The notes beneath the pieces were generated by a model. It did not search any database. It was not told where the DNA came from and saw only the letters and a program-made list of their open reading frames with translations. From NCBI GenBank assembly GCA_030765065.1, contig CM060975.1:202282007-202346006 (forward strand): a stretch of 64,000 bases of DNA, written 5' to 3'. The position numbers and the translations under genes were made by a program. The DNA comes from Deroplatys truncata (taxonomy: Eukaryota > Arthropoda > Insecta > Mantodea > Mantidae). Below, one piece after another: positions 12,266 through 24,605 of the stretch (position 1 is the stretch's first letter; every line of letters starts with the position of its first letter).

Positions 12266-12799
12266 TACCTAGGTATATACTGGTTTGAATACGAAGTTCT
12301 ACCAACAGAGTAATACAAATAGAAATAAAATACATTGCACATCAAGGTGACTACGCCACTAAGGCCATCCGTAAGGTATCACACTCGCTGTAAGTACATA
12401 GACTAAAGAACAGGAATCCCACGATATGGACAAAAAGTCCATAAGCAATGAAAGATCGACATAGAAAAGCTATATGAAACTAAGATTTTCCCTCTGGAAC
12501 ATACTAAATCACATATATGGAAGCCGTCGCGAATTGATCTAGCGATAAAGTGAAGATTTAAAGAATCCTTTTATATGTCACTACTTTTTGTAGTAAAGTT
12601 ACGCCGTTTTCCTTTTGTGTGTTCAGAACTACACTATTTTCCAGTGTCTAGAAAGCGGCAGTAGATTTAGCGTATGGTCCTGGCTTCTCACCCCAGAGTT
12701 CCCGTGGTCGTTTTCTGCCTTGTTCAGGGAATTTTTTTATAATGAGTATAAAATCTTATCCTTCGAGTGTTGAAGTATGAGTGAGGGAGTGTTTATTCA
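12266..12799. other. No recognised feature
   Basis: No ORF, tRNA-like head or family match was seen here. Confidence 0.4.
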
Positions 12800-12893
12800 A
12801 AGTATACTTTTCTGGTGAAATCTCAATGTTGAATACAATATACTTTCTCTTACGTACTATAATTAGTGTACGGTAGTGAAAGTAGGTAATCAA
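12800..12893 (-). mobile_element. HINE-like 5'-end fragment
   Basis: It contains ctggtgaaatctcaatgttg and gtacggtagtgaaagtagg, the degraded 5' end of the family in reverse. The rest of the element is absent. Confidence 0.5.
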
Positions 12894-13112
12894 GAACTAG
12901 TTTTGTCCTATCTGTTGTGCAAGAATTAAAGTTTGTTTGGCTCTTTGAAATAAAGGACTTTAGCAAAGGAATAATCACACTAATTACTGAAATTTTTGGT
13001 AATACTAAGTTTAAGATTATTAAAGACATGTTTTTATGCATTTGTTGCTTGGAAACTATGCTATGTTTTTGTATCCACTATAAACCAACTGCTCCCGCTC
13101 GGCTGTAGAGGA

Positions 13113-13595
13113 ATGTATCTCTCCTTTTCAGCTGTCCACGACGGCAATACAATATTCCAAGAGATGACAGCCACCATGATGTATTTATTAGTGCAACATG
13201 CTCGATATGGCTGTCCCGGCTGTCAGAGAATTCAAATTATTACGTGCAGTCTACGCGCCCTCCCTTCATATTTACATGTCAGCTTATTATTTACCTGTCA
13301 GGCGAACGGATGGGAACCGGGACGACATACAAAAGAATACATATACATATGTTCCAAAGACAAAAAATGTCGTATTTTAGTACTGTATAAGGAATGCACG
13401 GAGAACAGCCTTGTCTTACAAGCTTGTTTTCTCCCAGTGACATGGAATGTAATACGGACAGGAATTTTCACAAAGAATTATTGGGGATGGATGTATTGGG
13501 CAAACCAAAGAACACATCCGACTGTCGTCTTGCCTGCTCAAGAATATTTTACGTCAGTGAACACATGTGAGCCACATCCACGGCTGAGAACTTGA
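13113..13595 (+). CDS. Unknown 160-codon ORF
   Basis: Apart from the polymerase, this is the longest ATG-initiated open frame in the window; the frame is open from 12996 with no earlier ATG. It begins MYLSFSAVHDGNTIF and contains a CPGC pair and scattered further cysteines. There is no signal peptide, transmembrane segment or domain I recognise. It lies in DNA not covered by the repeat families seen elsewhere. For AT-rich DNA a run of about 200 sense codons is longer than expected, but no splice sites, promoter or homology support it. It may be an exon, a fragment of an unrecognised element, or chance. Confidence 0.25.
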   Translation: MYLSFSAVHDGNTIFQEMTATMMYLLVQHARYGCPGCQRIQIITCSLRALPSYLHVSLLFTCQANGWEPGRHTKEYIYICSKDKKCRILVLYKECTENSLVLQACFLPVTWNVIRTGIFTKNYWGWMYWANQRTHPTVVLPAQEYFTSVNTCEPHPRLRT

Positions 13596-13789
13596 ATGTT
13601 TTTGTGCAGTAAATGGAATGAAAACTTTGACGCTGTTTGATAAAACTATATAAATAACATCGGTTTTGCATCTGTTTGTTCAACATAGCATCACGGCTAA
13701 ATGGACGAACGAAAATTCTTCAAAGTTGGCTCAAAGGTGCATACTTTAGCAGTTTACAATTTAGTATACTTGCAATTATGTTTTCTGCA

Positions 13790-13931
13790 ACCTTTTATTG
13801 AAAATTTCAGAAGTTAATCTACTGATTTACTAAAATATTATTTTAGGTCATTGGGGGAACACCTTTTATTGAAAATTTCAGAAGTTAATCTACTGATTTA
13901 CTAAAATATTATTTTAGGTCATTGGGGGAAC
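13790..13931. repeat. Perfect tandem duplication, 2 x 71 bp
   Basis: Bases 13790-13860 and 13861-13931 are identical as read (accttttattgaaaatttca ... attgggggaac). This is a recent local duplication or a possible assembly or replication-slippage artefact. Confidence 0.95.
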
Positions 13932-14063
13932 ACCGTAGTTCTGAAGCAGATCAGGTATAAGAAACAAGCGTCCGGGATATACAGGGCGAACCAGACTGGT
14001 CCTACGAATCATCTATTTCGGAAAATGCGGCATTAAATTTTTCAAGACAAAAAGTATAACGTA

Positions 14064-14511
14064 ATTGAGCGAGATGGCGCAGCAATAACGTGTGCCACTC
14101 GCATTTGGGAGGTTGTGGGTTCGATCCCAGGTCAGCGCACACTTTGACCTATGGTTTACTCGGGTCGGCAGGCGAATACTGGGATGGTTCATCTTCTACC
14201 ACGACTCTCCTGCCCCTCGTTTCCTGTACCCATCATCTTTCTCGTCATCTTCTTTAAGGGTTGTAGGACCAGGCGATGGTGTTCGGCGGGTTGCGGCTGG
14301 GCGGTAAATGTACGCCTGTAGAGGTTTCTTCCCTGGCGTAATTGTGGGGCTGCTCAGTTAGGTCTCGCCTCCGAGTGGGCCCCGCCCCGTGGGGACTGCT
14401 AGGGATTTGGTGGCTTATGGATAGGCCCGGCATCGTTGGATGCTTTCCAGCTGGAAACGTTAGTGACCCCATCCATGTTGGTGCACCTCCGTTCGTCCAT
14501 GCGTTTACCTT
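14064..14511 (+). repeat. SINE A (tRNA-derived), good copy
   Basis: The tRNA-like head is gagcgagatggcgcagcaat with B box gggttcgatccc at about 14118-14129. The body includes ctgggatggttcatcttcta and ctctcctgcccctcgtttcc. The end is tttacctt. Short flanking repeats (tataac at about 14052 and 14512) are compatible with target duplication. The ORFs on both strands within it are not genes. Confidence 0.8.
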
Positions 14512-14852
14512 TATAACTAAAGCACATGTGAACATTCACTTGAACGTCCTTTCATAAATCAGCTATAAACGGAAGTCGGGTCATTGGCGTATCAGTTTAA
14601 AATTACAAATGGGGGTGGGGATCAAATATAGTAGGTACCACTGGCTAGAGTTCCCAAAAGCGAACAACTTTTGTAGAAGAAGTGTTTAATGATTCTTACT
14701 CTTTCAAGGAGAAAAGTTGTGAAAAGACAGCGCACTCGAACCCACATATGCTGATAACAATGTCACTCTTCAAAAAGGAAACTGAAATTAATATTGGCAG
14801 AGGAAGCTCAGATGACCTTGTACAACACAAAGACAATCGAGTTTTCTTTGTT

Positions 14853-15733
14853 ATTTTCTCTACCGTGTACATCACGTACGTAGAGAAGTATTGCACTCCA
14901 CCCAAAAATTCGATAGCGAGATTTCACCTGAAATACATGTTTTGAGGCCCACTGAATGGAAAAAAAACATTTTTAAAGCTCCTTGTGTGTGTGTGTGTGT
15001 GTGTGTGTGTCTGTGAACAGCATAATTCAAAAACGAATAGACGGATCAACACCAAACTTGATATTTATTCAGCATCTTCCAAAGATACGACAAGAAGATT
15101 TTCAAGAAAATCCCTCCACCCCAAACTACCCGATTTCATGGAGAATTTTTTAAAAGGTTTGATTTTATAAAAAATGGCTGTAAAGATTTTGAATAAAATA
15201 CCATATATAAAACATACTTACATGTCAAATAAAATTTATATCTTGAATTTTCTGGGAATAACCTGTTAAGTCCTCTTCATTCGGAAGGAATTTTGTATAA
15301 CCTTGTATAACCTGTAAACGTTAAGCGATAGACAAAAACGTACTGCACAAAAATTGTAGATTTCTTTAAAACACACAATTTGTTTTAAATAAGTTTTTGT
15401 GGCATTAGCCATTTCTGAAATATCCGTTATTAGTGGTTCGATTTCTTCATTGTTTGGTCATTCTCTTAAAGTCGTGTCAACATTCAGTTGTCCTCACGAT
15501 TTCATGGAAACAGCACAGAATTTTAATTCCAACATATAGCGTCCAGTTCTTAAATATTTGACTATCGCTGTTCTCTTTGCATCTATAACGAAACGTGTAA
15601 TGTAGCTATTTCTGCAAAGGTTTATTTGGATTAAGTCGCAGTAGATAGAAAAATAAGCTCGAATAAGAATAATTTATATACCCACTAATAAAAATAGAGG
15701 GTATAGAAAGTCATGTGAATGTATCACATCAGA
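14853..15733 (+). mobile_element. HINE-like element, old subfamily
   Basis: It runs from ttttctctaccgtgtac to gtatcacatcaga. The (GT)n microsatellite at 14984-15010 sits in the usual place. The 3' tail is the older variant (atgtgaatgtatcacat), with both hairpin arms retained. Confidence 0.7.
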
Positions 15734-15739
15734 ATTTTT

Positions 15740-16912
15740 TTGTTTCAAATGATTCGGTGATACCCCTCTAGGTCTTCGATATTTTCGAAGTTTCTTCCAT
15801 GCAGGAAATAGACCGTGTACCGAAACATGGTAATGTGAAGGTGCAAGATCAGGGCTATATACTGGGTGTGGTAGTATATCGATCCCTCCCGATTCCTGGA
15901 GTTTTTTTGTGGTTGCTCGAGGGGTATGGGGTTTCAGATTATACTGCTGCTAGAGACACTCTTGATATGGAGTCTGTATCAAAACTTCATGAACTCGTTC
16001 TAACTGCTGAGAATAAATATCCGCATCAGTTACAGGCCTATTGGGGACAAATTTGTCGCTGACTCATACCTTCAAAGTTCTGCTTTAGGCCAGATCTGCC
16101 TTTTTTTTTTTAACGAAGACTTTGTCACGCTGACGGGAATCGAGCCGTTTACATCACATATGACAATTCTTATAAATCTATCATCCATATAATATGTATT
16201 TTAATTGTTTCATATGTAACATTTTAAACTTCCATGGTTACATTGCGGGCTTTCACTTTAGAAACGCCCGAACATGTCAGTAACTCATTGATCGTAACGT
16301 TGGTTTTATGCACTTTTGCTATGAAATACACCCACATTCACTCCCATAGTCGTGCTTCCAGTCTCTGCGGGTTGAGAAGCAAGTGCATTGACCATTCTTC
16401 TACAGAGATAGCCTATGCGTGGAATTGATCATAAGCCGAGGATAGATATCCATTCTTCGTTGAACCTGATCAGGGTTCAGTACATGAAGCACATATCTAG
16501 GGTTTTATGCCAAATGTCGCAATGTATGCTAGATGCATCATACCGTTTTGACAGCCTACTTACTACCCCTTTTTGCGGATTTTCTTCCCAAATGTTGCGT
16601 GTATTCTCATTATTCTTTACCTTAGATCTTCCAGGACTGGTAATATTAAGGGTTTCTTTCCATTACTGAAACATCGAAGATATCATGCTATATGCTCACT
16701 AATGATGCCATCTGCTTCCATTGCACATATTATTCTTTGATCTGTGTCAACAGCTTTGTAATCTTGTTTCCAGCAGTGCTTTAGAATGACTCCAATATCA
16801 AGTGATGACTCCTAAATGCTCATAGTGTTGTAGGGGAACATGCACCCGACAGGGCAAGTAATGTAAATAACAGGAATCAATAATAATCAAGATCGGAATG
16901 CAACGAATGATA
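15740..16912. other. No recognised feature
   Basis: An 87-codon ORF at 15799-16062 (MQEIDRVPKHGNVKVQ...) has no recognised domain and is reported only as a chance candidate. The remainder holds no repeat seen elsewhere in the window. Confidence 0.35.
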
Positions 16913-17535
16913 CTGTGCCTTCGTTTCATGCCAAGGCAAGAGTAGGAGCTACTAACACTCGTGAGTAAGTATTAGTAACTCACTAGTATTAGTAACATAT
17001 ATGCAATGAGTACTTATATTGTTATAAGTGTTTAAAGTGGTGTTCATTTGCGCGAAGACATTCTTGACTTCGTCGGTTGAAATTACCATTCACATGCATA
17101 AATTCTTCTTACGTAATGTTCTTGCTTTTATATTGTCCTAAGTTCGTCTATGGTGTGGAGGTTGTTCCTATAAGCTTTATTATTTAGCGTTTAGGAATTC
17201 CGTTGTTCTAAATTTATTCACCAAACATCTCACAGTGTCTCTAACCGGAACTGGATAACCGGGAAATTGCTGCTGAAATTGTCTCTACGCTATTCAAGCG
17301 TGAATTTGTTGGCAGGCGTCTCCGTGGACTAATAAGAGAATAACATTCCTAGGAAATCATACATACAACACCGTATTGTCGAAACACTTCACAACACTAA
17401 ACAAAGCAACGACCAATAAACCTATCCTTGACACTTCCTGCACCGATCCTGCGCTGTGGCGTAATACCAGGTCGCTGCCGTCTCGGCCGATACACATATA
17501 AGGCGTTGTGACCTTGCCATAAAACGAAGGCACTG
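16913..17535 (-). mobile_element. Internally deleted mariner derivative, complete with TIRs
   Basis: Terminal inverted repeats ctgtgccttcgtttcatgcc (left) and, inverted, cagtgccttcgttttatggc (right) are flanked by TA at 16911-16912 and 17536-17537. Inside, on the minus strand, are remnants of a DUF4817-type transposase N-terminus joined directly to its C-terminal tail. The same junction is seen in the copies at 11826 and 35223. It is non-autonomous. Confidence 0.85.
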
Positions 17536-17680
17536 TATAATGTAATACTGTGAAATAACTTGTGTTATAAAATGTAGACATGCGAGGAACAATGGTAATA
17601 GTTAAGAAGCGAGCTAGCAGCAGGGCAAAAATCCACTAACAACGGACGTTAATGAACACAGGATTTGGCAAAGTCGTGAC

Positions 17681-17724
<44 letters not shown>

Positions 17725-19334
17725 CCGAGGAGAGATAAGGATAGAGATAGAGGGTCAATTCCAGGAATAGTCACGACCTCTAGGGGAGTCGGATAAGCAG
17801 TCAGGTAATAGGGAAACACAGATGTATGAATGAGACAGACATACATGGGTTTTCCCAAAGAAGTCAAGCAGGCGTGACTTATAAAACGGATTTCTTCTCA
17901 TAGTAGCTAAGCAAGTAACCAATCAAAATAGAGATTAGGTGAAAGGGCGCGAAAACCAGCGTCATAGCATCAAGGTATAAAAAGGAGGTCCGTCCCAGAT
18001 TTTAACTCTCTCACAAAATTTCTCACGTAAACTATGAAATAGCTCTCTGGCAGCAGGTTGCCGTAACGTGTGCGTGTGGGTGGGAGATAGCGTGTGGCAT
18101 AGGTAGCTAGGTCCACTGCAATATTCGAAGTAGTGGGAAGATGGAAACTACAGTAGGTATATAGATAATCTCATTATTATTGTTCAGGGAAACAGTTGCT
18201 AGCCGCTTCAATAACTTTGCTGTTTTGGAATAAATCCATTCGTTAAAGAAATTCATCATATCGATTTGCTTTCACCCAAAATATCCTGAGATTCAAGAAA
18301 GCTAGGTAGCTAAGATAGGATTTATTCACAGTTATGCCGACTGGCAGCCAAGATAGAGAACTTCAGAGAACTTTCGCCTCAAGTCATCATCCAGGTGATA
18401 TATAACGTGTATACATGAGAAACGCTACAAAGCCCGCACGCTACAATGTACACAATTATGACCATAGCGTCCTATAAAATGTTGCATTGTTAAACCATTG
18501 CAATGTTGCGAAACACCAAGTGAGTTTAGCATTTGAATAAATATTAGGTAGCTTTTGGGGAAAAAGACCAGCTAATTAACTTTAATTTGATCAGTTAAAA
18601 ATTAATAATATTTGCCAGACCACAAGATAACTTTAGGTGCACAAATATATACCTATCAACAGATATCTAATTATATATCTAATTTGAAAGTAACTTAACT
18701 GCCTCTACGTATTACTATTGAGCAGGTATCCCTTATATATCGGACTATTCATATAAATAGTTCATATGAATTCAATAAATTCCATGATTTTAAAACCTTT
18801 GCGATTATTGCCACATTAGGTTGATTTAAGTTCCAAAGTTTCGAGATCATTATAAATTCCCTCATCAGGAAGAGTTGCGAAATTGTCTCGAAAAGTTGGA
18901 GCTTAAATATCATTGACATGGCAATTGTCGAAAAGATTTTGATTATAACAACAACGTCCATGAAACCTGCACTCTAAGTTACTGAGTCTGCTATCTTCAA
19001 TAACTTTTGTGTAAAACTTATTTTAAATTGCACAGTACGAAATTAGTCACATGCCTGACGGGAAAGAAAATTCAACTTTGTAGTTCCAAGTCGATTTTCG
19101 TTTGTATCGAACTCATGCGAGGGAGAAAGGGAGAGAAAAAGAGTGAAAGAATGAGAAAGACAGAAAGGAGAATTACTCTTTTTTATATATTCATGGTTAA
19201 TAACTATAGTAGACTTTAACCTCGGAAGATTTATAAACACAGCAAAGAATACTTCGAAAACGGCTAATGCTAAGAAAGAGTTATTTGACGTAATTGTGTA
19301 TTTTAACAATATTCACAGTTTTTTCTAATTTAAG
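17536..19334. other. Mostly unrecognised; (GA)n tract and an LTR-like promoter/poly(A) pair
   Basis: There is a (GA)n tract at 17685-17722. A TATA box (ggtataaaaaggaggtccg, about 17974-17992) is followed about 240 bases later by ggaataaatcc (about 18229). That spacing would suit an LTR, but no TG...CA ends, target duplication or second copy were found. Confidence 0.3.
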
Positions 19335-19720
19335 ATGTTGTTTATAGTAATGTTCAACAAGAATGAAGAGGTCTATACGGGCTATTCACATAACACTCAG
19401 AATAAATATAAGTTTTATTCGTCATGCCAGAATTTTAAACACATATTTTAATGAAATTCGTTTGGGCCATTTTTGAGAAAATATAACTGAAACGGTATCC
19501 GTGCAAAGGCTAATTTAGGATAGAGTGAGCTTCCTAAAAATCTCTTGCATCCTCCAAATATATGTACACATACAAGATGCAGTTTTTGTAAAAACACCTT
19601 TTAAAAGGGAGGTTTAGGGAATTTCAAATCAAGTTTTTGCGGTGAAATGTCAATGTGGAATTCCTGGGTGGTGTACTAGGCTGCTTCTCTCTAACATAGG
19701 TAAGTAAGAGAGGATGTAAG
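19335..19720 (-). mobile_element. HINE-like fragment, old
   Basis: It matches the family's reverse strand: gaatgaagaggtctatacgg, gggccatttttgagaaaata, and a degraded 5' end near 19700. The 3' half of the element is missing. Confidence 0.55.
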
Positions 19721-20025
19721 TCGGTTACTAATTAATGTCTTATAAACATTACATAAACACCGGACAACAATCCAAAGGAGTTTGCACATTTATACGAGAT
19801 CAGAAATCCTTGCATCATTATTAACCAAGTTTGGCGTTTTCTCTTTTGGTTATACATAGTGGAAAACAAATAACTAAACTGACAAATCTCTACATTTTGA
19901 AGACTTTATTATCCTTTGTCTCCTAAACTACTTGTTAAACAGCTGAACTACTTTGTAGCTTTTTTGGCTTCTAAGACAAGTGAATGTATCAATGTTTACT
20001 TTCTCAACTACTAACCTATAGTAAA

Positions 20026-20580
20026 AGGTAAAGGTAAAGGTATCACGGAGGGGGCCCCGGAACCGAGACAGAGCACCGAGGCAGTCGGCACACTGTGTTT
20101 CCAACGTGACTATGGGAGGTAAGGATGATGGGAGAGACCCGAAGGGCGACCAGATTCGGATGCCAACGAACGCAAGCATGGACAGGGTCCCTAACGTTTC
20201 CAGATAGAACGTATCCGACGCAGCACGGTCCCTGCCCACAAGCCACCAACCTCCAGGGTCTCCCGGAGCGGAGAGCCATGCTGAAGAGAGACCTGAAAGA
20301 CACTGCAGCGACTGCAGGGAAGAAACATTTACAAAAGAGCCAGTCACCGCCCAGCCGGAACCCGCAGAACACCGTCGCCTGGTCCTATAACCCTGAAACA
20401 GATGATAAGGAAGATGATGGTTATAGGAAATGAGAGGAAGGAGAGTCGTGGTAGAAGATGAACCACCCCAGCATTCACCTGACAACCGGGGGAAACCACG
20501 AAAAAGTGGGCGGTCGCCGGGATCGATCCCGGGACCTCCCGAAAGCCTCCCGTAACCGCCTGAGGCATACCGCTCGGGTT
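20026..20580 (-). repeat. SINE A, complete copy with 11-bp target duplication
   Basis: It is flanked by identical acctatagtaa at 20015-20025 and 20581-20591. On the minus strand the head carries the B box gggatcgatccc, the body carries caggtgaatgctggggtggt, and the tail is a short tandem of tttacct units (aaaggtaaaggtaaaggta on the plus strand). At 555 bp it is long for a SINE. The 185-, 109- and 151-codon ORFs overlapping it are repeat shadows. Confidence 0.9.
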
Positions 20581-20932
20581 ACCTATAGTAAGTAAATGAA
20601 GTATATTATTCCATAAAAAAATCCAATACCTAGATTTCACCTGAAATATACGTTTCGAGACTCCCTGGGTAAAAAAAAAAAAAAAATAAATACAAAAACT
20701 AAAAAAGCAAACGTCGGTTAAATACCAAATTTCGTATTTAAGTTCAGCAGCTTCCAAGGATATTACACGAAGATTTTCAAGAAAATCTTCCCACCGCAAA
20801 CAACCTTTTACATCGAAATATTTTCGAAAATTTTGATTTCCTCATAAATCGCTCTCACGATTTTGATTAAAATACCATATGTTTAAGATATTTTCATTAC
20901 AAATGAAATGTATAACTTGAATTTTCTTACAG

Positions 20933-21190
20933 TCCTCCGTGGTGTTGTCGTTACCATGATGGCTTCTAGTTCCCGAGGCCGTGGGTTCAAACCCGGCCGA
21001 GTGCCGTGAATTTTTTCGGCGTAAAAGTCCTTAGCATGGTTTCCTTCGGCAGGGAAGTAAATTCGGTGGTCCCGTGGCTTAGATTTACGGCACGTTAAAG
21101 AACCTCTGAGCAAACTTACCGTCTTTCAAGCTCAATATAGAATGGGACGCTAAGGACCACAGCAGTTAAAGAGCGTCCATAAATGAAACT
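20933..21190 (+). repeat. SINE B (tRNA-derived)
   Basis: It has head tcctccgtgg, B box gggttcaaaccc, body with ggtggtcccgtgg and tail gcgtccataaatgaa, inserted into the HINE copy around it. Short pyrimidine-rich repeats (ttttctt / tttctt) flank it. Confidence 0.85.
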
Positions 21191-21622
21191 TTTGTTTTTT
21201 CTTCTTTCTTTCTTGGAATATACTATGAAGTTTTCGTCATTCTGAATGACCTTTACAGAAATGGTAAACCGTAAGAGATAGAAAAAATGTTAATACATAC
21301 ATTATGTAGATCTCGTTGAAGCACATGATTTTATTCACTATGTTTTGTTGTGGAATTAGGCATTTCCAAGGTAATCCTTGTTTTTGGTTTGAATTTTCAA
21401 CTTTTCTCAAATGGAAATACGTTATTTGCTTTTTTTTCCTCGTAATCAAGCAAACAGTATGGCATTTCAAAGTCATTACATAGTGACATGCTCTTTAAAA
21501 ATCTGATTTAACAAATCAGATTTATCTGGATTAACAAATAGTAGGTAGAATAACACGCGTTAGTAAGAATTATTTGTAGAAGAGCGAGTAGTGAAAGTCA
21601 TTTGAATGTAAGAAACACTATT

Positions 21623-23835
21623 GTTTTTAAAAGAATAATTGCAATTTTAGCCGAAAACCTTGCCTGGAGAGCAGAAGCAGCGTCTCCTGTTCTTTAAGTG
21701 ATTTTCAAGACTTTGTATAGGATATTTATAGCGATTTGTATGCGCAATACCGATTCAAAATAATCTTTTCGTTTATTCTTACTCCGTAATAAATCTTCAA
21801 TTACGTTCATTGATACAAAGAAAACAAACTGTCCAGGTTTTGAAAAATAGCGATAACTTTTAAAACACAAGTAATGCGAAATGCTGATTTAAGAGGAAGA
21901 TGTGCAATAAATTCTGCATATCTCCTTACTACATATCCTTTGCTCTAAACTTAATGTTGCATTTTATTATAAAAGATGGTTGGGAATTTAATGTGTGTTG
22001 TTCAGCAAATATGGTATCCTCAGCTAGCTTACATGTCTGCATTTTCATTGCCCATAATCCAAGTGATGCCATAATCCTTGGACAACATGCGACTGTCTAT
22101 TTAGGAGTACGGATTTTGTGGGGGGGGGATCTAAGATTTACGTCCGTTTCATCGAGTTACTTTTATTACCGGGTGGGTGAAAATGACCTCATGAGACTAA
22201 AGTTGTGAAGCTTGTGTAGGGTTAAAGTGCCTGTTTTGGATAGCCATTTTACCGTTGAAAATAAAATGTTATTTGGCAGTTTTTAGCGTCTTAGTCAATA
22301 CATTCTTATATTTGTAATAAAAAAATTATTTCCATCCATAATCACCCACTTGATAATCAAGTGACCAAATCCTTCAACCTGACTCGTGCCCGAAGCAGTC
22401 TTGAAAATTGCATTTTTGTAATCAATGTCAGCTGTTCAAAAGCAGTATAAAAGTCGAGAACCCTAGCCTCTGCGATGATCGAGTAGTCACGCTTGGCAGT
22501 GTTGGCCAGTCAGCAAACGAAGGTGACATGGATGTTTGCGCCGAAAATTCTGCATGAATTAAATCGTAAGTAAATGTTAACAAATAAAGGGAAAGACAGT
22601 AAGATTTAAGTGGTAAAATTCAACTATCGAGTTTGATTATGTTGCATGTTTGCAACAATAAAGATGCATATTAACAGCTGGAGGATTAAATATAATATTT
22701 TATTAGCATCTGCGGTAAAAATGTAAAACATACGGAATGCAGGAATTTCAGCTTTCCACGCATAACACGAGCGGGAAGTGGGTTAAAAAACGTTTTCGTC
22801 AATAAAAAGTGTTTTACTTGTATACCTAACCTTCCTTATGGACTATTTCTGGAAAGCAGGAGGGATAGAGGAGAGGATTTTTAATACTTTCAGATTCTAT
22901 ATTAGCAAGACTCTTTGTATGTAACTGTACTAGAAAAGTCCGTCATAAAATGTGAACAAATATGATAAAATATTACAAATGTTGGACATTTCACCTGCGG
23001 GTACCGTTGAAACGCATTAAAACTAATGCGAATTCACTTGAGGACTGGACAGCTGAATTGTAAATGGCTTCGTGTGAAATGCAATATGTTAGTCACAACA
23101 TTGAGAGTAACAAGGAAGCAGATGTGTTTGTAATTACCTTTCAGTGTAATGTAGAACAAAGCAGTGGAGAACATTTCTTCAAAATCCAACAATAATTATC
23201 AAACGTATGGATATCGATTATATCGCTTAGAAGAGCAACCTGTGGACAATATAATGAGAGCCTGTCGCGTTCTAATTAGTTGGAAATACAAACAAGACAA
23301 CACAATAAGCCCTTACATTCAGATATTCATTAGGCAGCAGTACATACGGTCCCATAGTTATTAGCCATTGGCTATGCATGAAATAAAATCATACAAATTA
23401 TTCCTGGCCAGGGTTGTAATTAGCGAGTCAACTGTGATGAATAATACACGTAAATACTGCTAATTAATGAAGAGAAAACAAAAGGCTTTCAACTGAAGTG
23501 GCGGTTCCCATTAGGAATATGATGAATGTAGCGCCAAAATAATTCGCATGTGCTAATGCTGATGGCTATAGAAGCCATTCTAGACGCATTAAAGATAGCA
23601 TGTGGCACTGCAAGGGCTACAAACGTGTTAAAGTGGGTATGCCTGTACAACAGAATTCTAATCGTTATTTAAAATTCAAAATGTCAATCATTTCAGTTCT
23701 CAGAATAAATTCAAGTTCCTCAAGGATGTGAAGACATTGTATTTCAAAAGTCGCGCTAAGCTTAAAGCATTACAAAACTGGAAAAATACAAAACATCACT
23801 TTATCTATTAGCCAAACGATGCGATTTTGTTTTCA
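21623..23835. other. No recognised gene; one core-promoter-like site
   Basis: This stretch looks single-copy within the window. A TATA box (gcagtataaaagtcgagaac, about 22441-22460) stands upstream of short ORFs only. The ORFs of 102 and 66 codons carry no recognised domain. Confidence 0.3.
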
Positions 23836-23920
23836 CTTTCTCTACCAAACACTTAGTAGTTACAGAACATGTTGCATTCCACCCAAAAATTTTATTACAG
23901 GTTTCATCGGAAATATAAAT

Positions 23921-24605
23921 TTCGTGTTGGGGAGTAAAAAAATTCGATTTTCTGTTTTTGTAGCATATGTATAATTTAGAGCATTGGCTTTGTGTGGGTC
24001 TAAGAGTTTATTTCTTATTTATACAATGTGCCAACTTATAACACTTTGAACCTAACTGTATAACCGAAATTAAAAATATTATATTGGGTTGAAGAATATA
24101 AGTCACCTTACATTGTTAGACACATGTCAGAATTGTGTTGCTATTACCGTTTGTATACTCTTAGGACAAAAAGCCTGGCAAAAACTGTTATTGGAGGGAA
24201 ACCAGCTGTGTACTTATGTTTTAAAAGACGTATGATTATTAAAGCTGTTATTAATTTGCAATTATTTGTGTACCTGAACTAATATAATTGTAGAAGAAAT
24301 TCAAGTTTTGAAGATGTACAACAGAGGGAGAAAAATGATAGAATATGTGAATGCAAAAGTAAACCTAGCAAACAAATCCAGTTCAGGCGGGTTAGTATTT
24401 GTATTTTATTATATTTATACCATTACGGACCTGTTTAAATACATTGTAAGTCTCAAAATATACAAAGACTCGAAATATAATAATAAACAAGATTTAAAAA
24501 TATTCTCATGTTTCGTTCATTTTAAATCACCACCTGTTAATATTGCCACAGTTTTGAAAACTGAAAATTGGCTATTTTTGACTTACACTCTTACTCCCTG
24601 GCGTG
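23921..24605. mobile_element. Unclassified 685-bp insertion
   Basis: It interrupts the HINE copy between two copies of ATAAAT (23915-23920 and 24606-24611). The ends share an imperfect inverted ggggagtaa/ttactccct. The 108-codon ORF running across its right edge into the HINE is therefore not a gene. Confidence 0.5.

Larger units (their letters stand above)
19999..21622 (+). mobile_element. HINE-like element interrupted by two SINEs
   Basis: The family's 5' end (actttctcaactactaacct) is separated from its continuation (acctatagtaagtaaatgaa) by SINE A. The middle is split by SINE B (20933-21190). The 3' end is at gagtagtgaaagtcatttgaatg. It belongs to the old subfamily. Confidence 0.75.

Noticed and set aside
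19928-20799. ORFs of 185, 109, 102 and 151 codons
   Set aside because: All run through SINE A and into the surrounding HINE; GC-rich SINE sequence has few stops.
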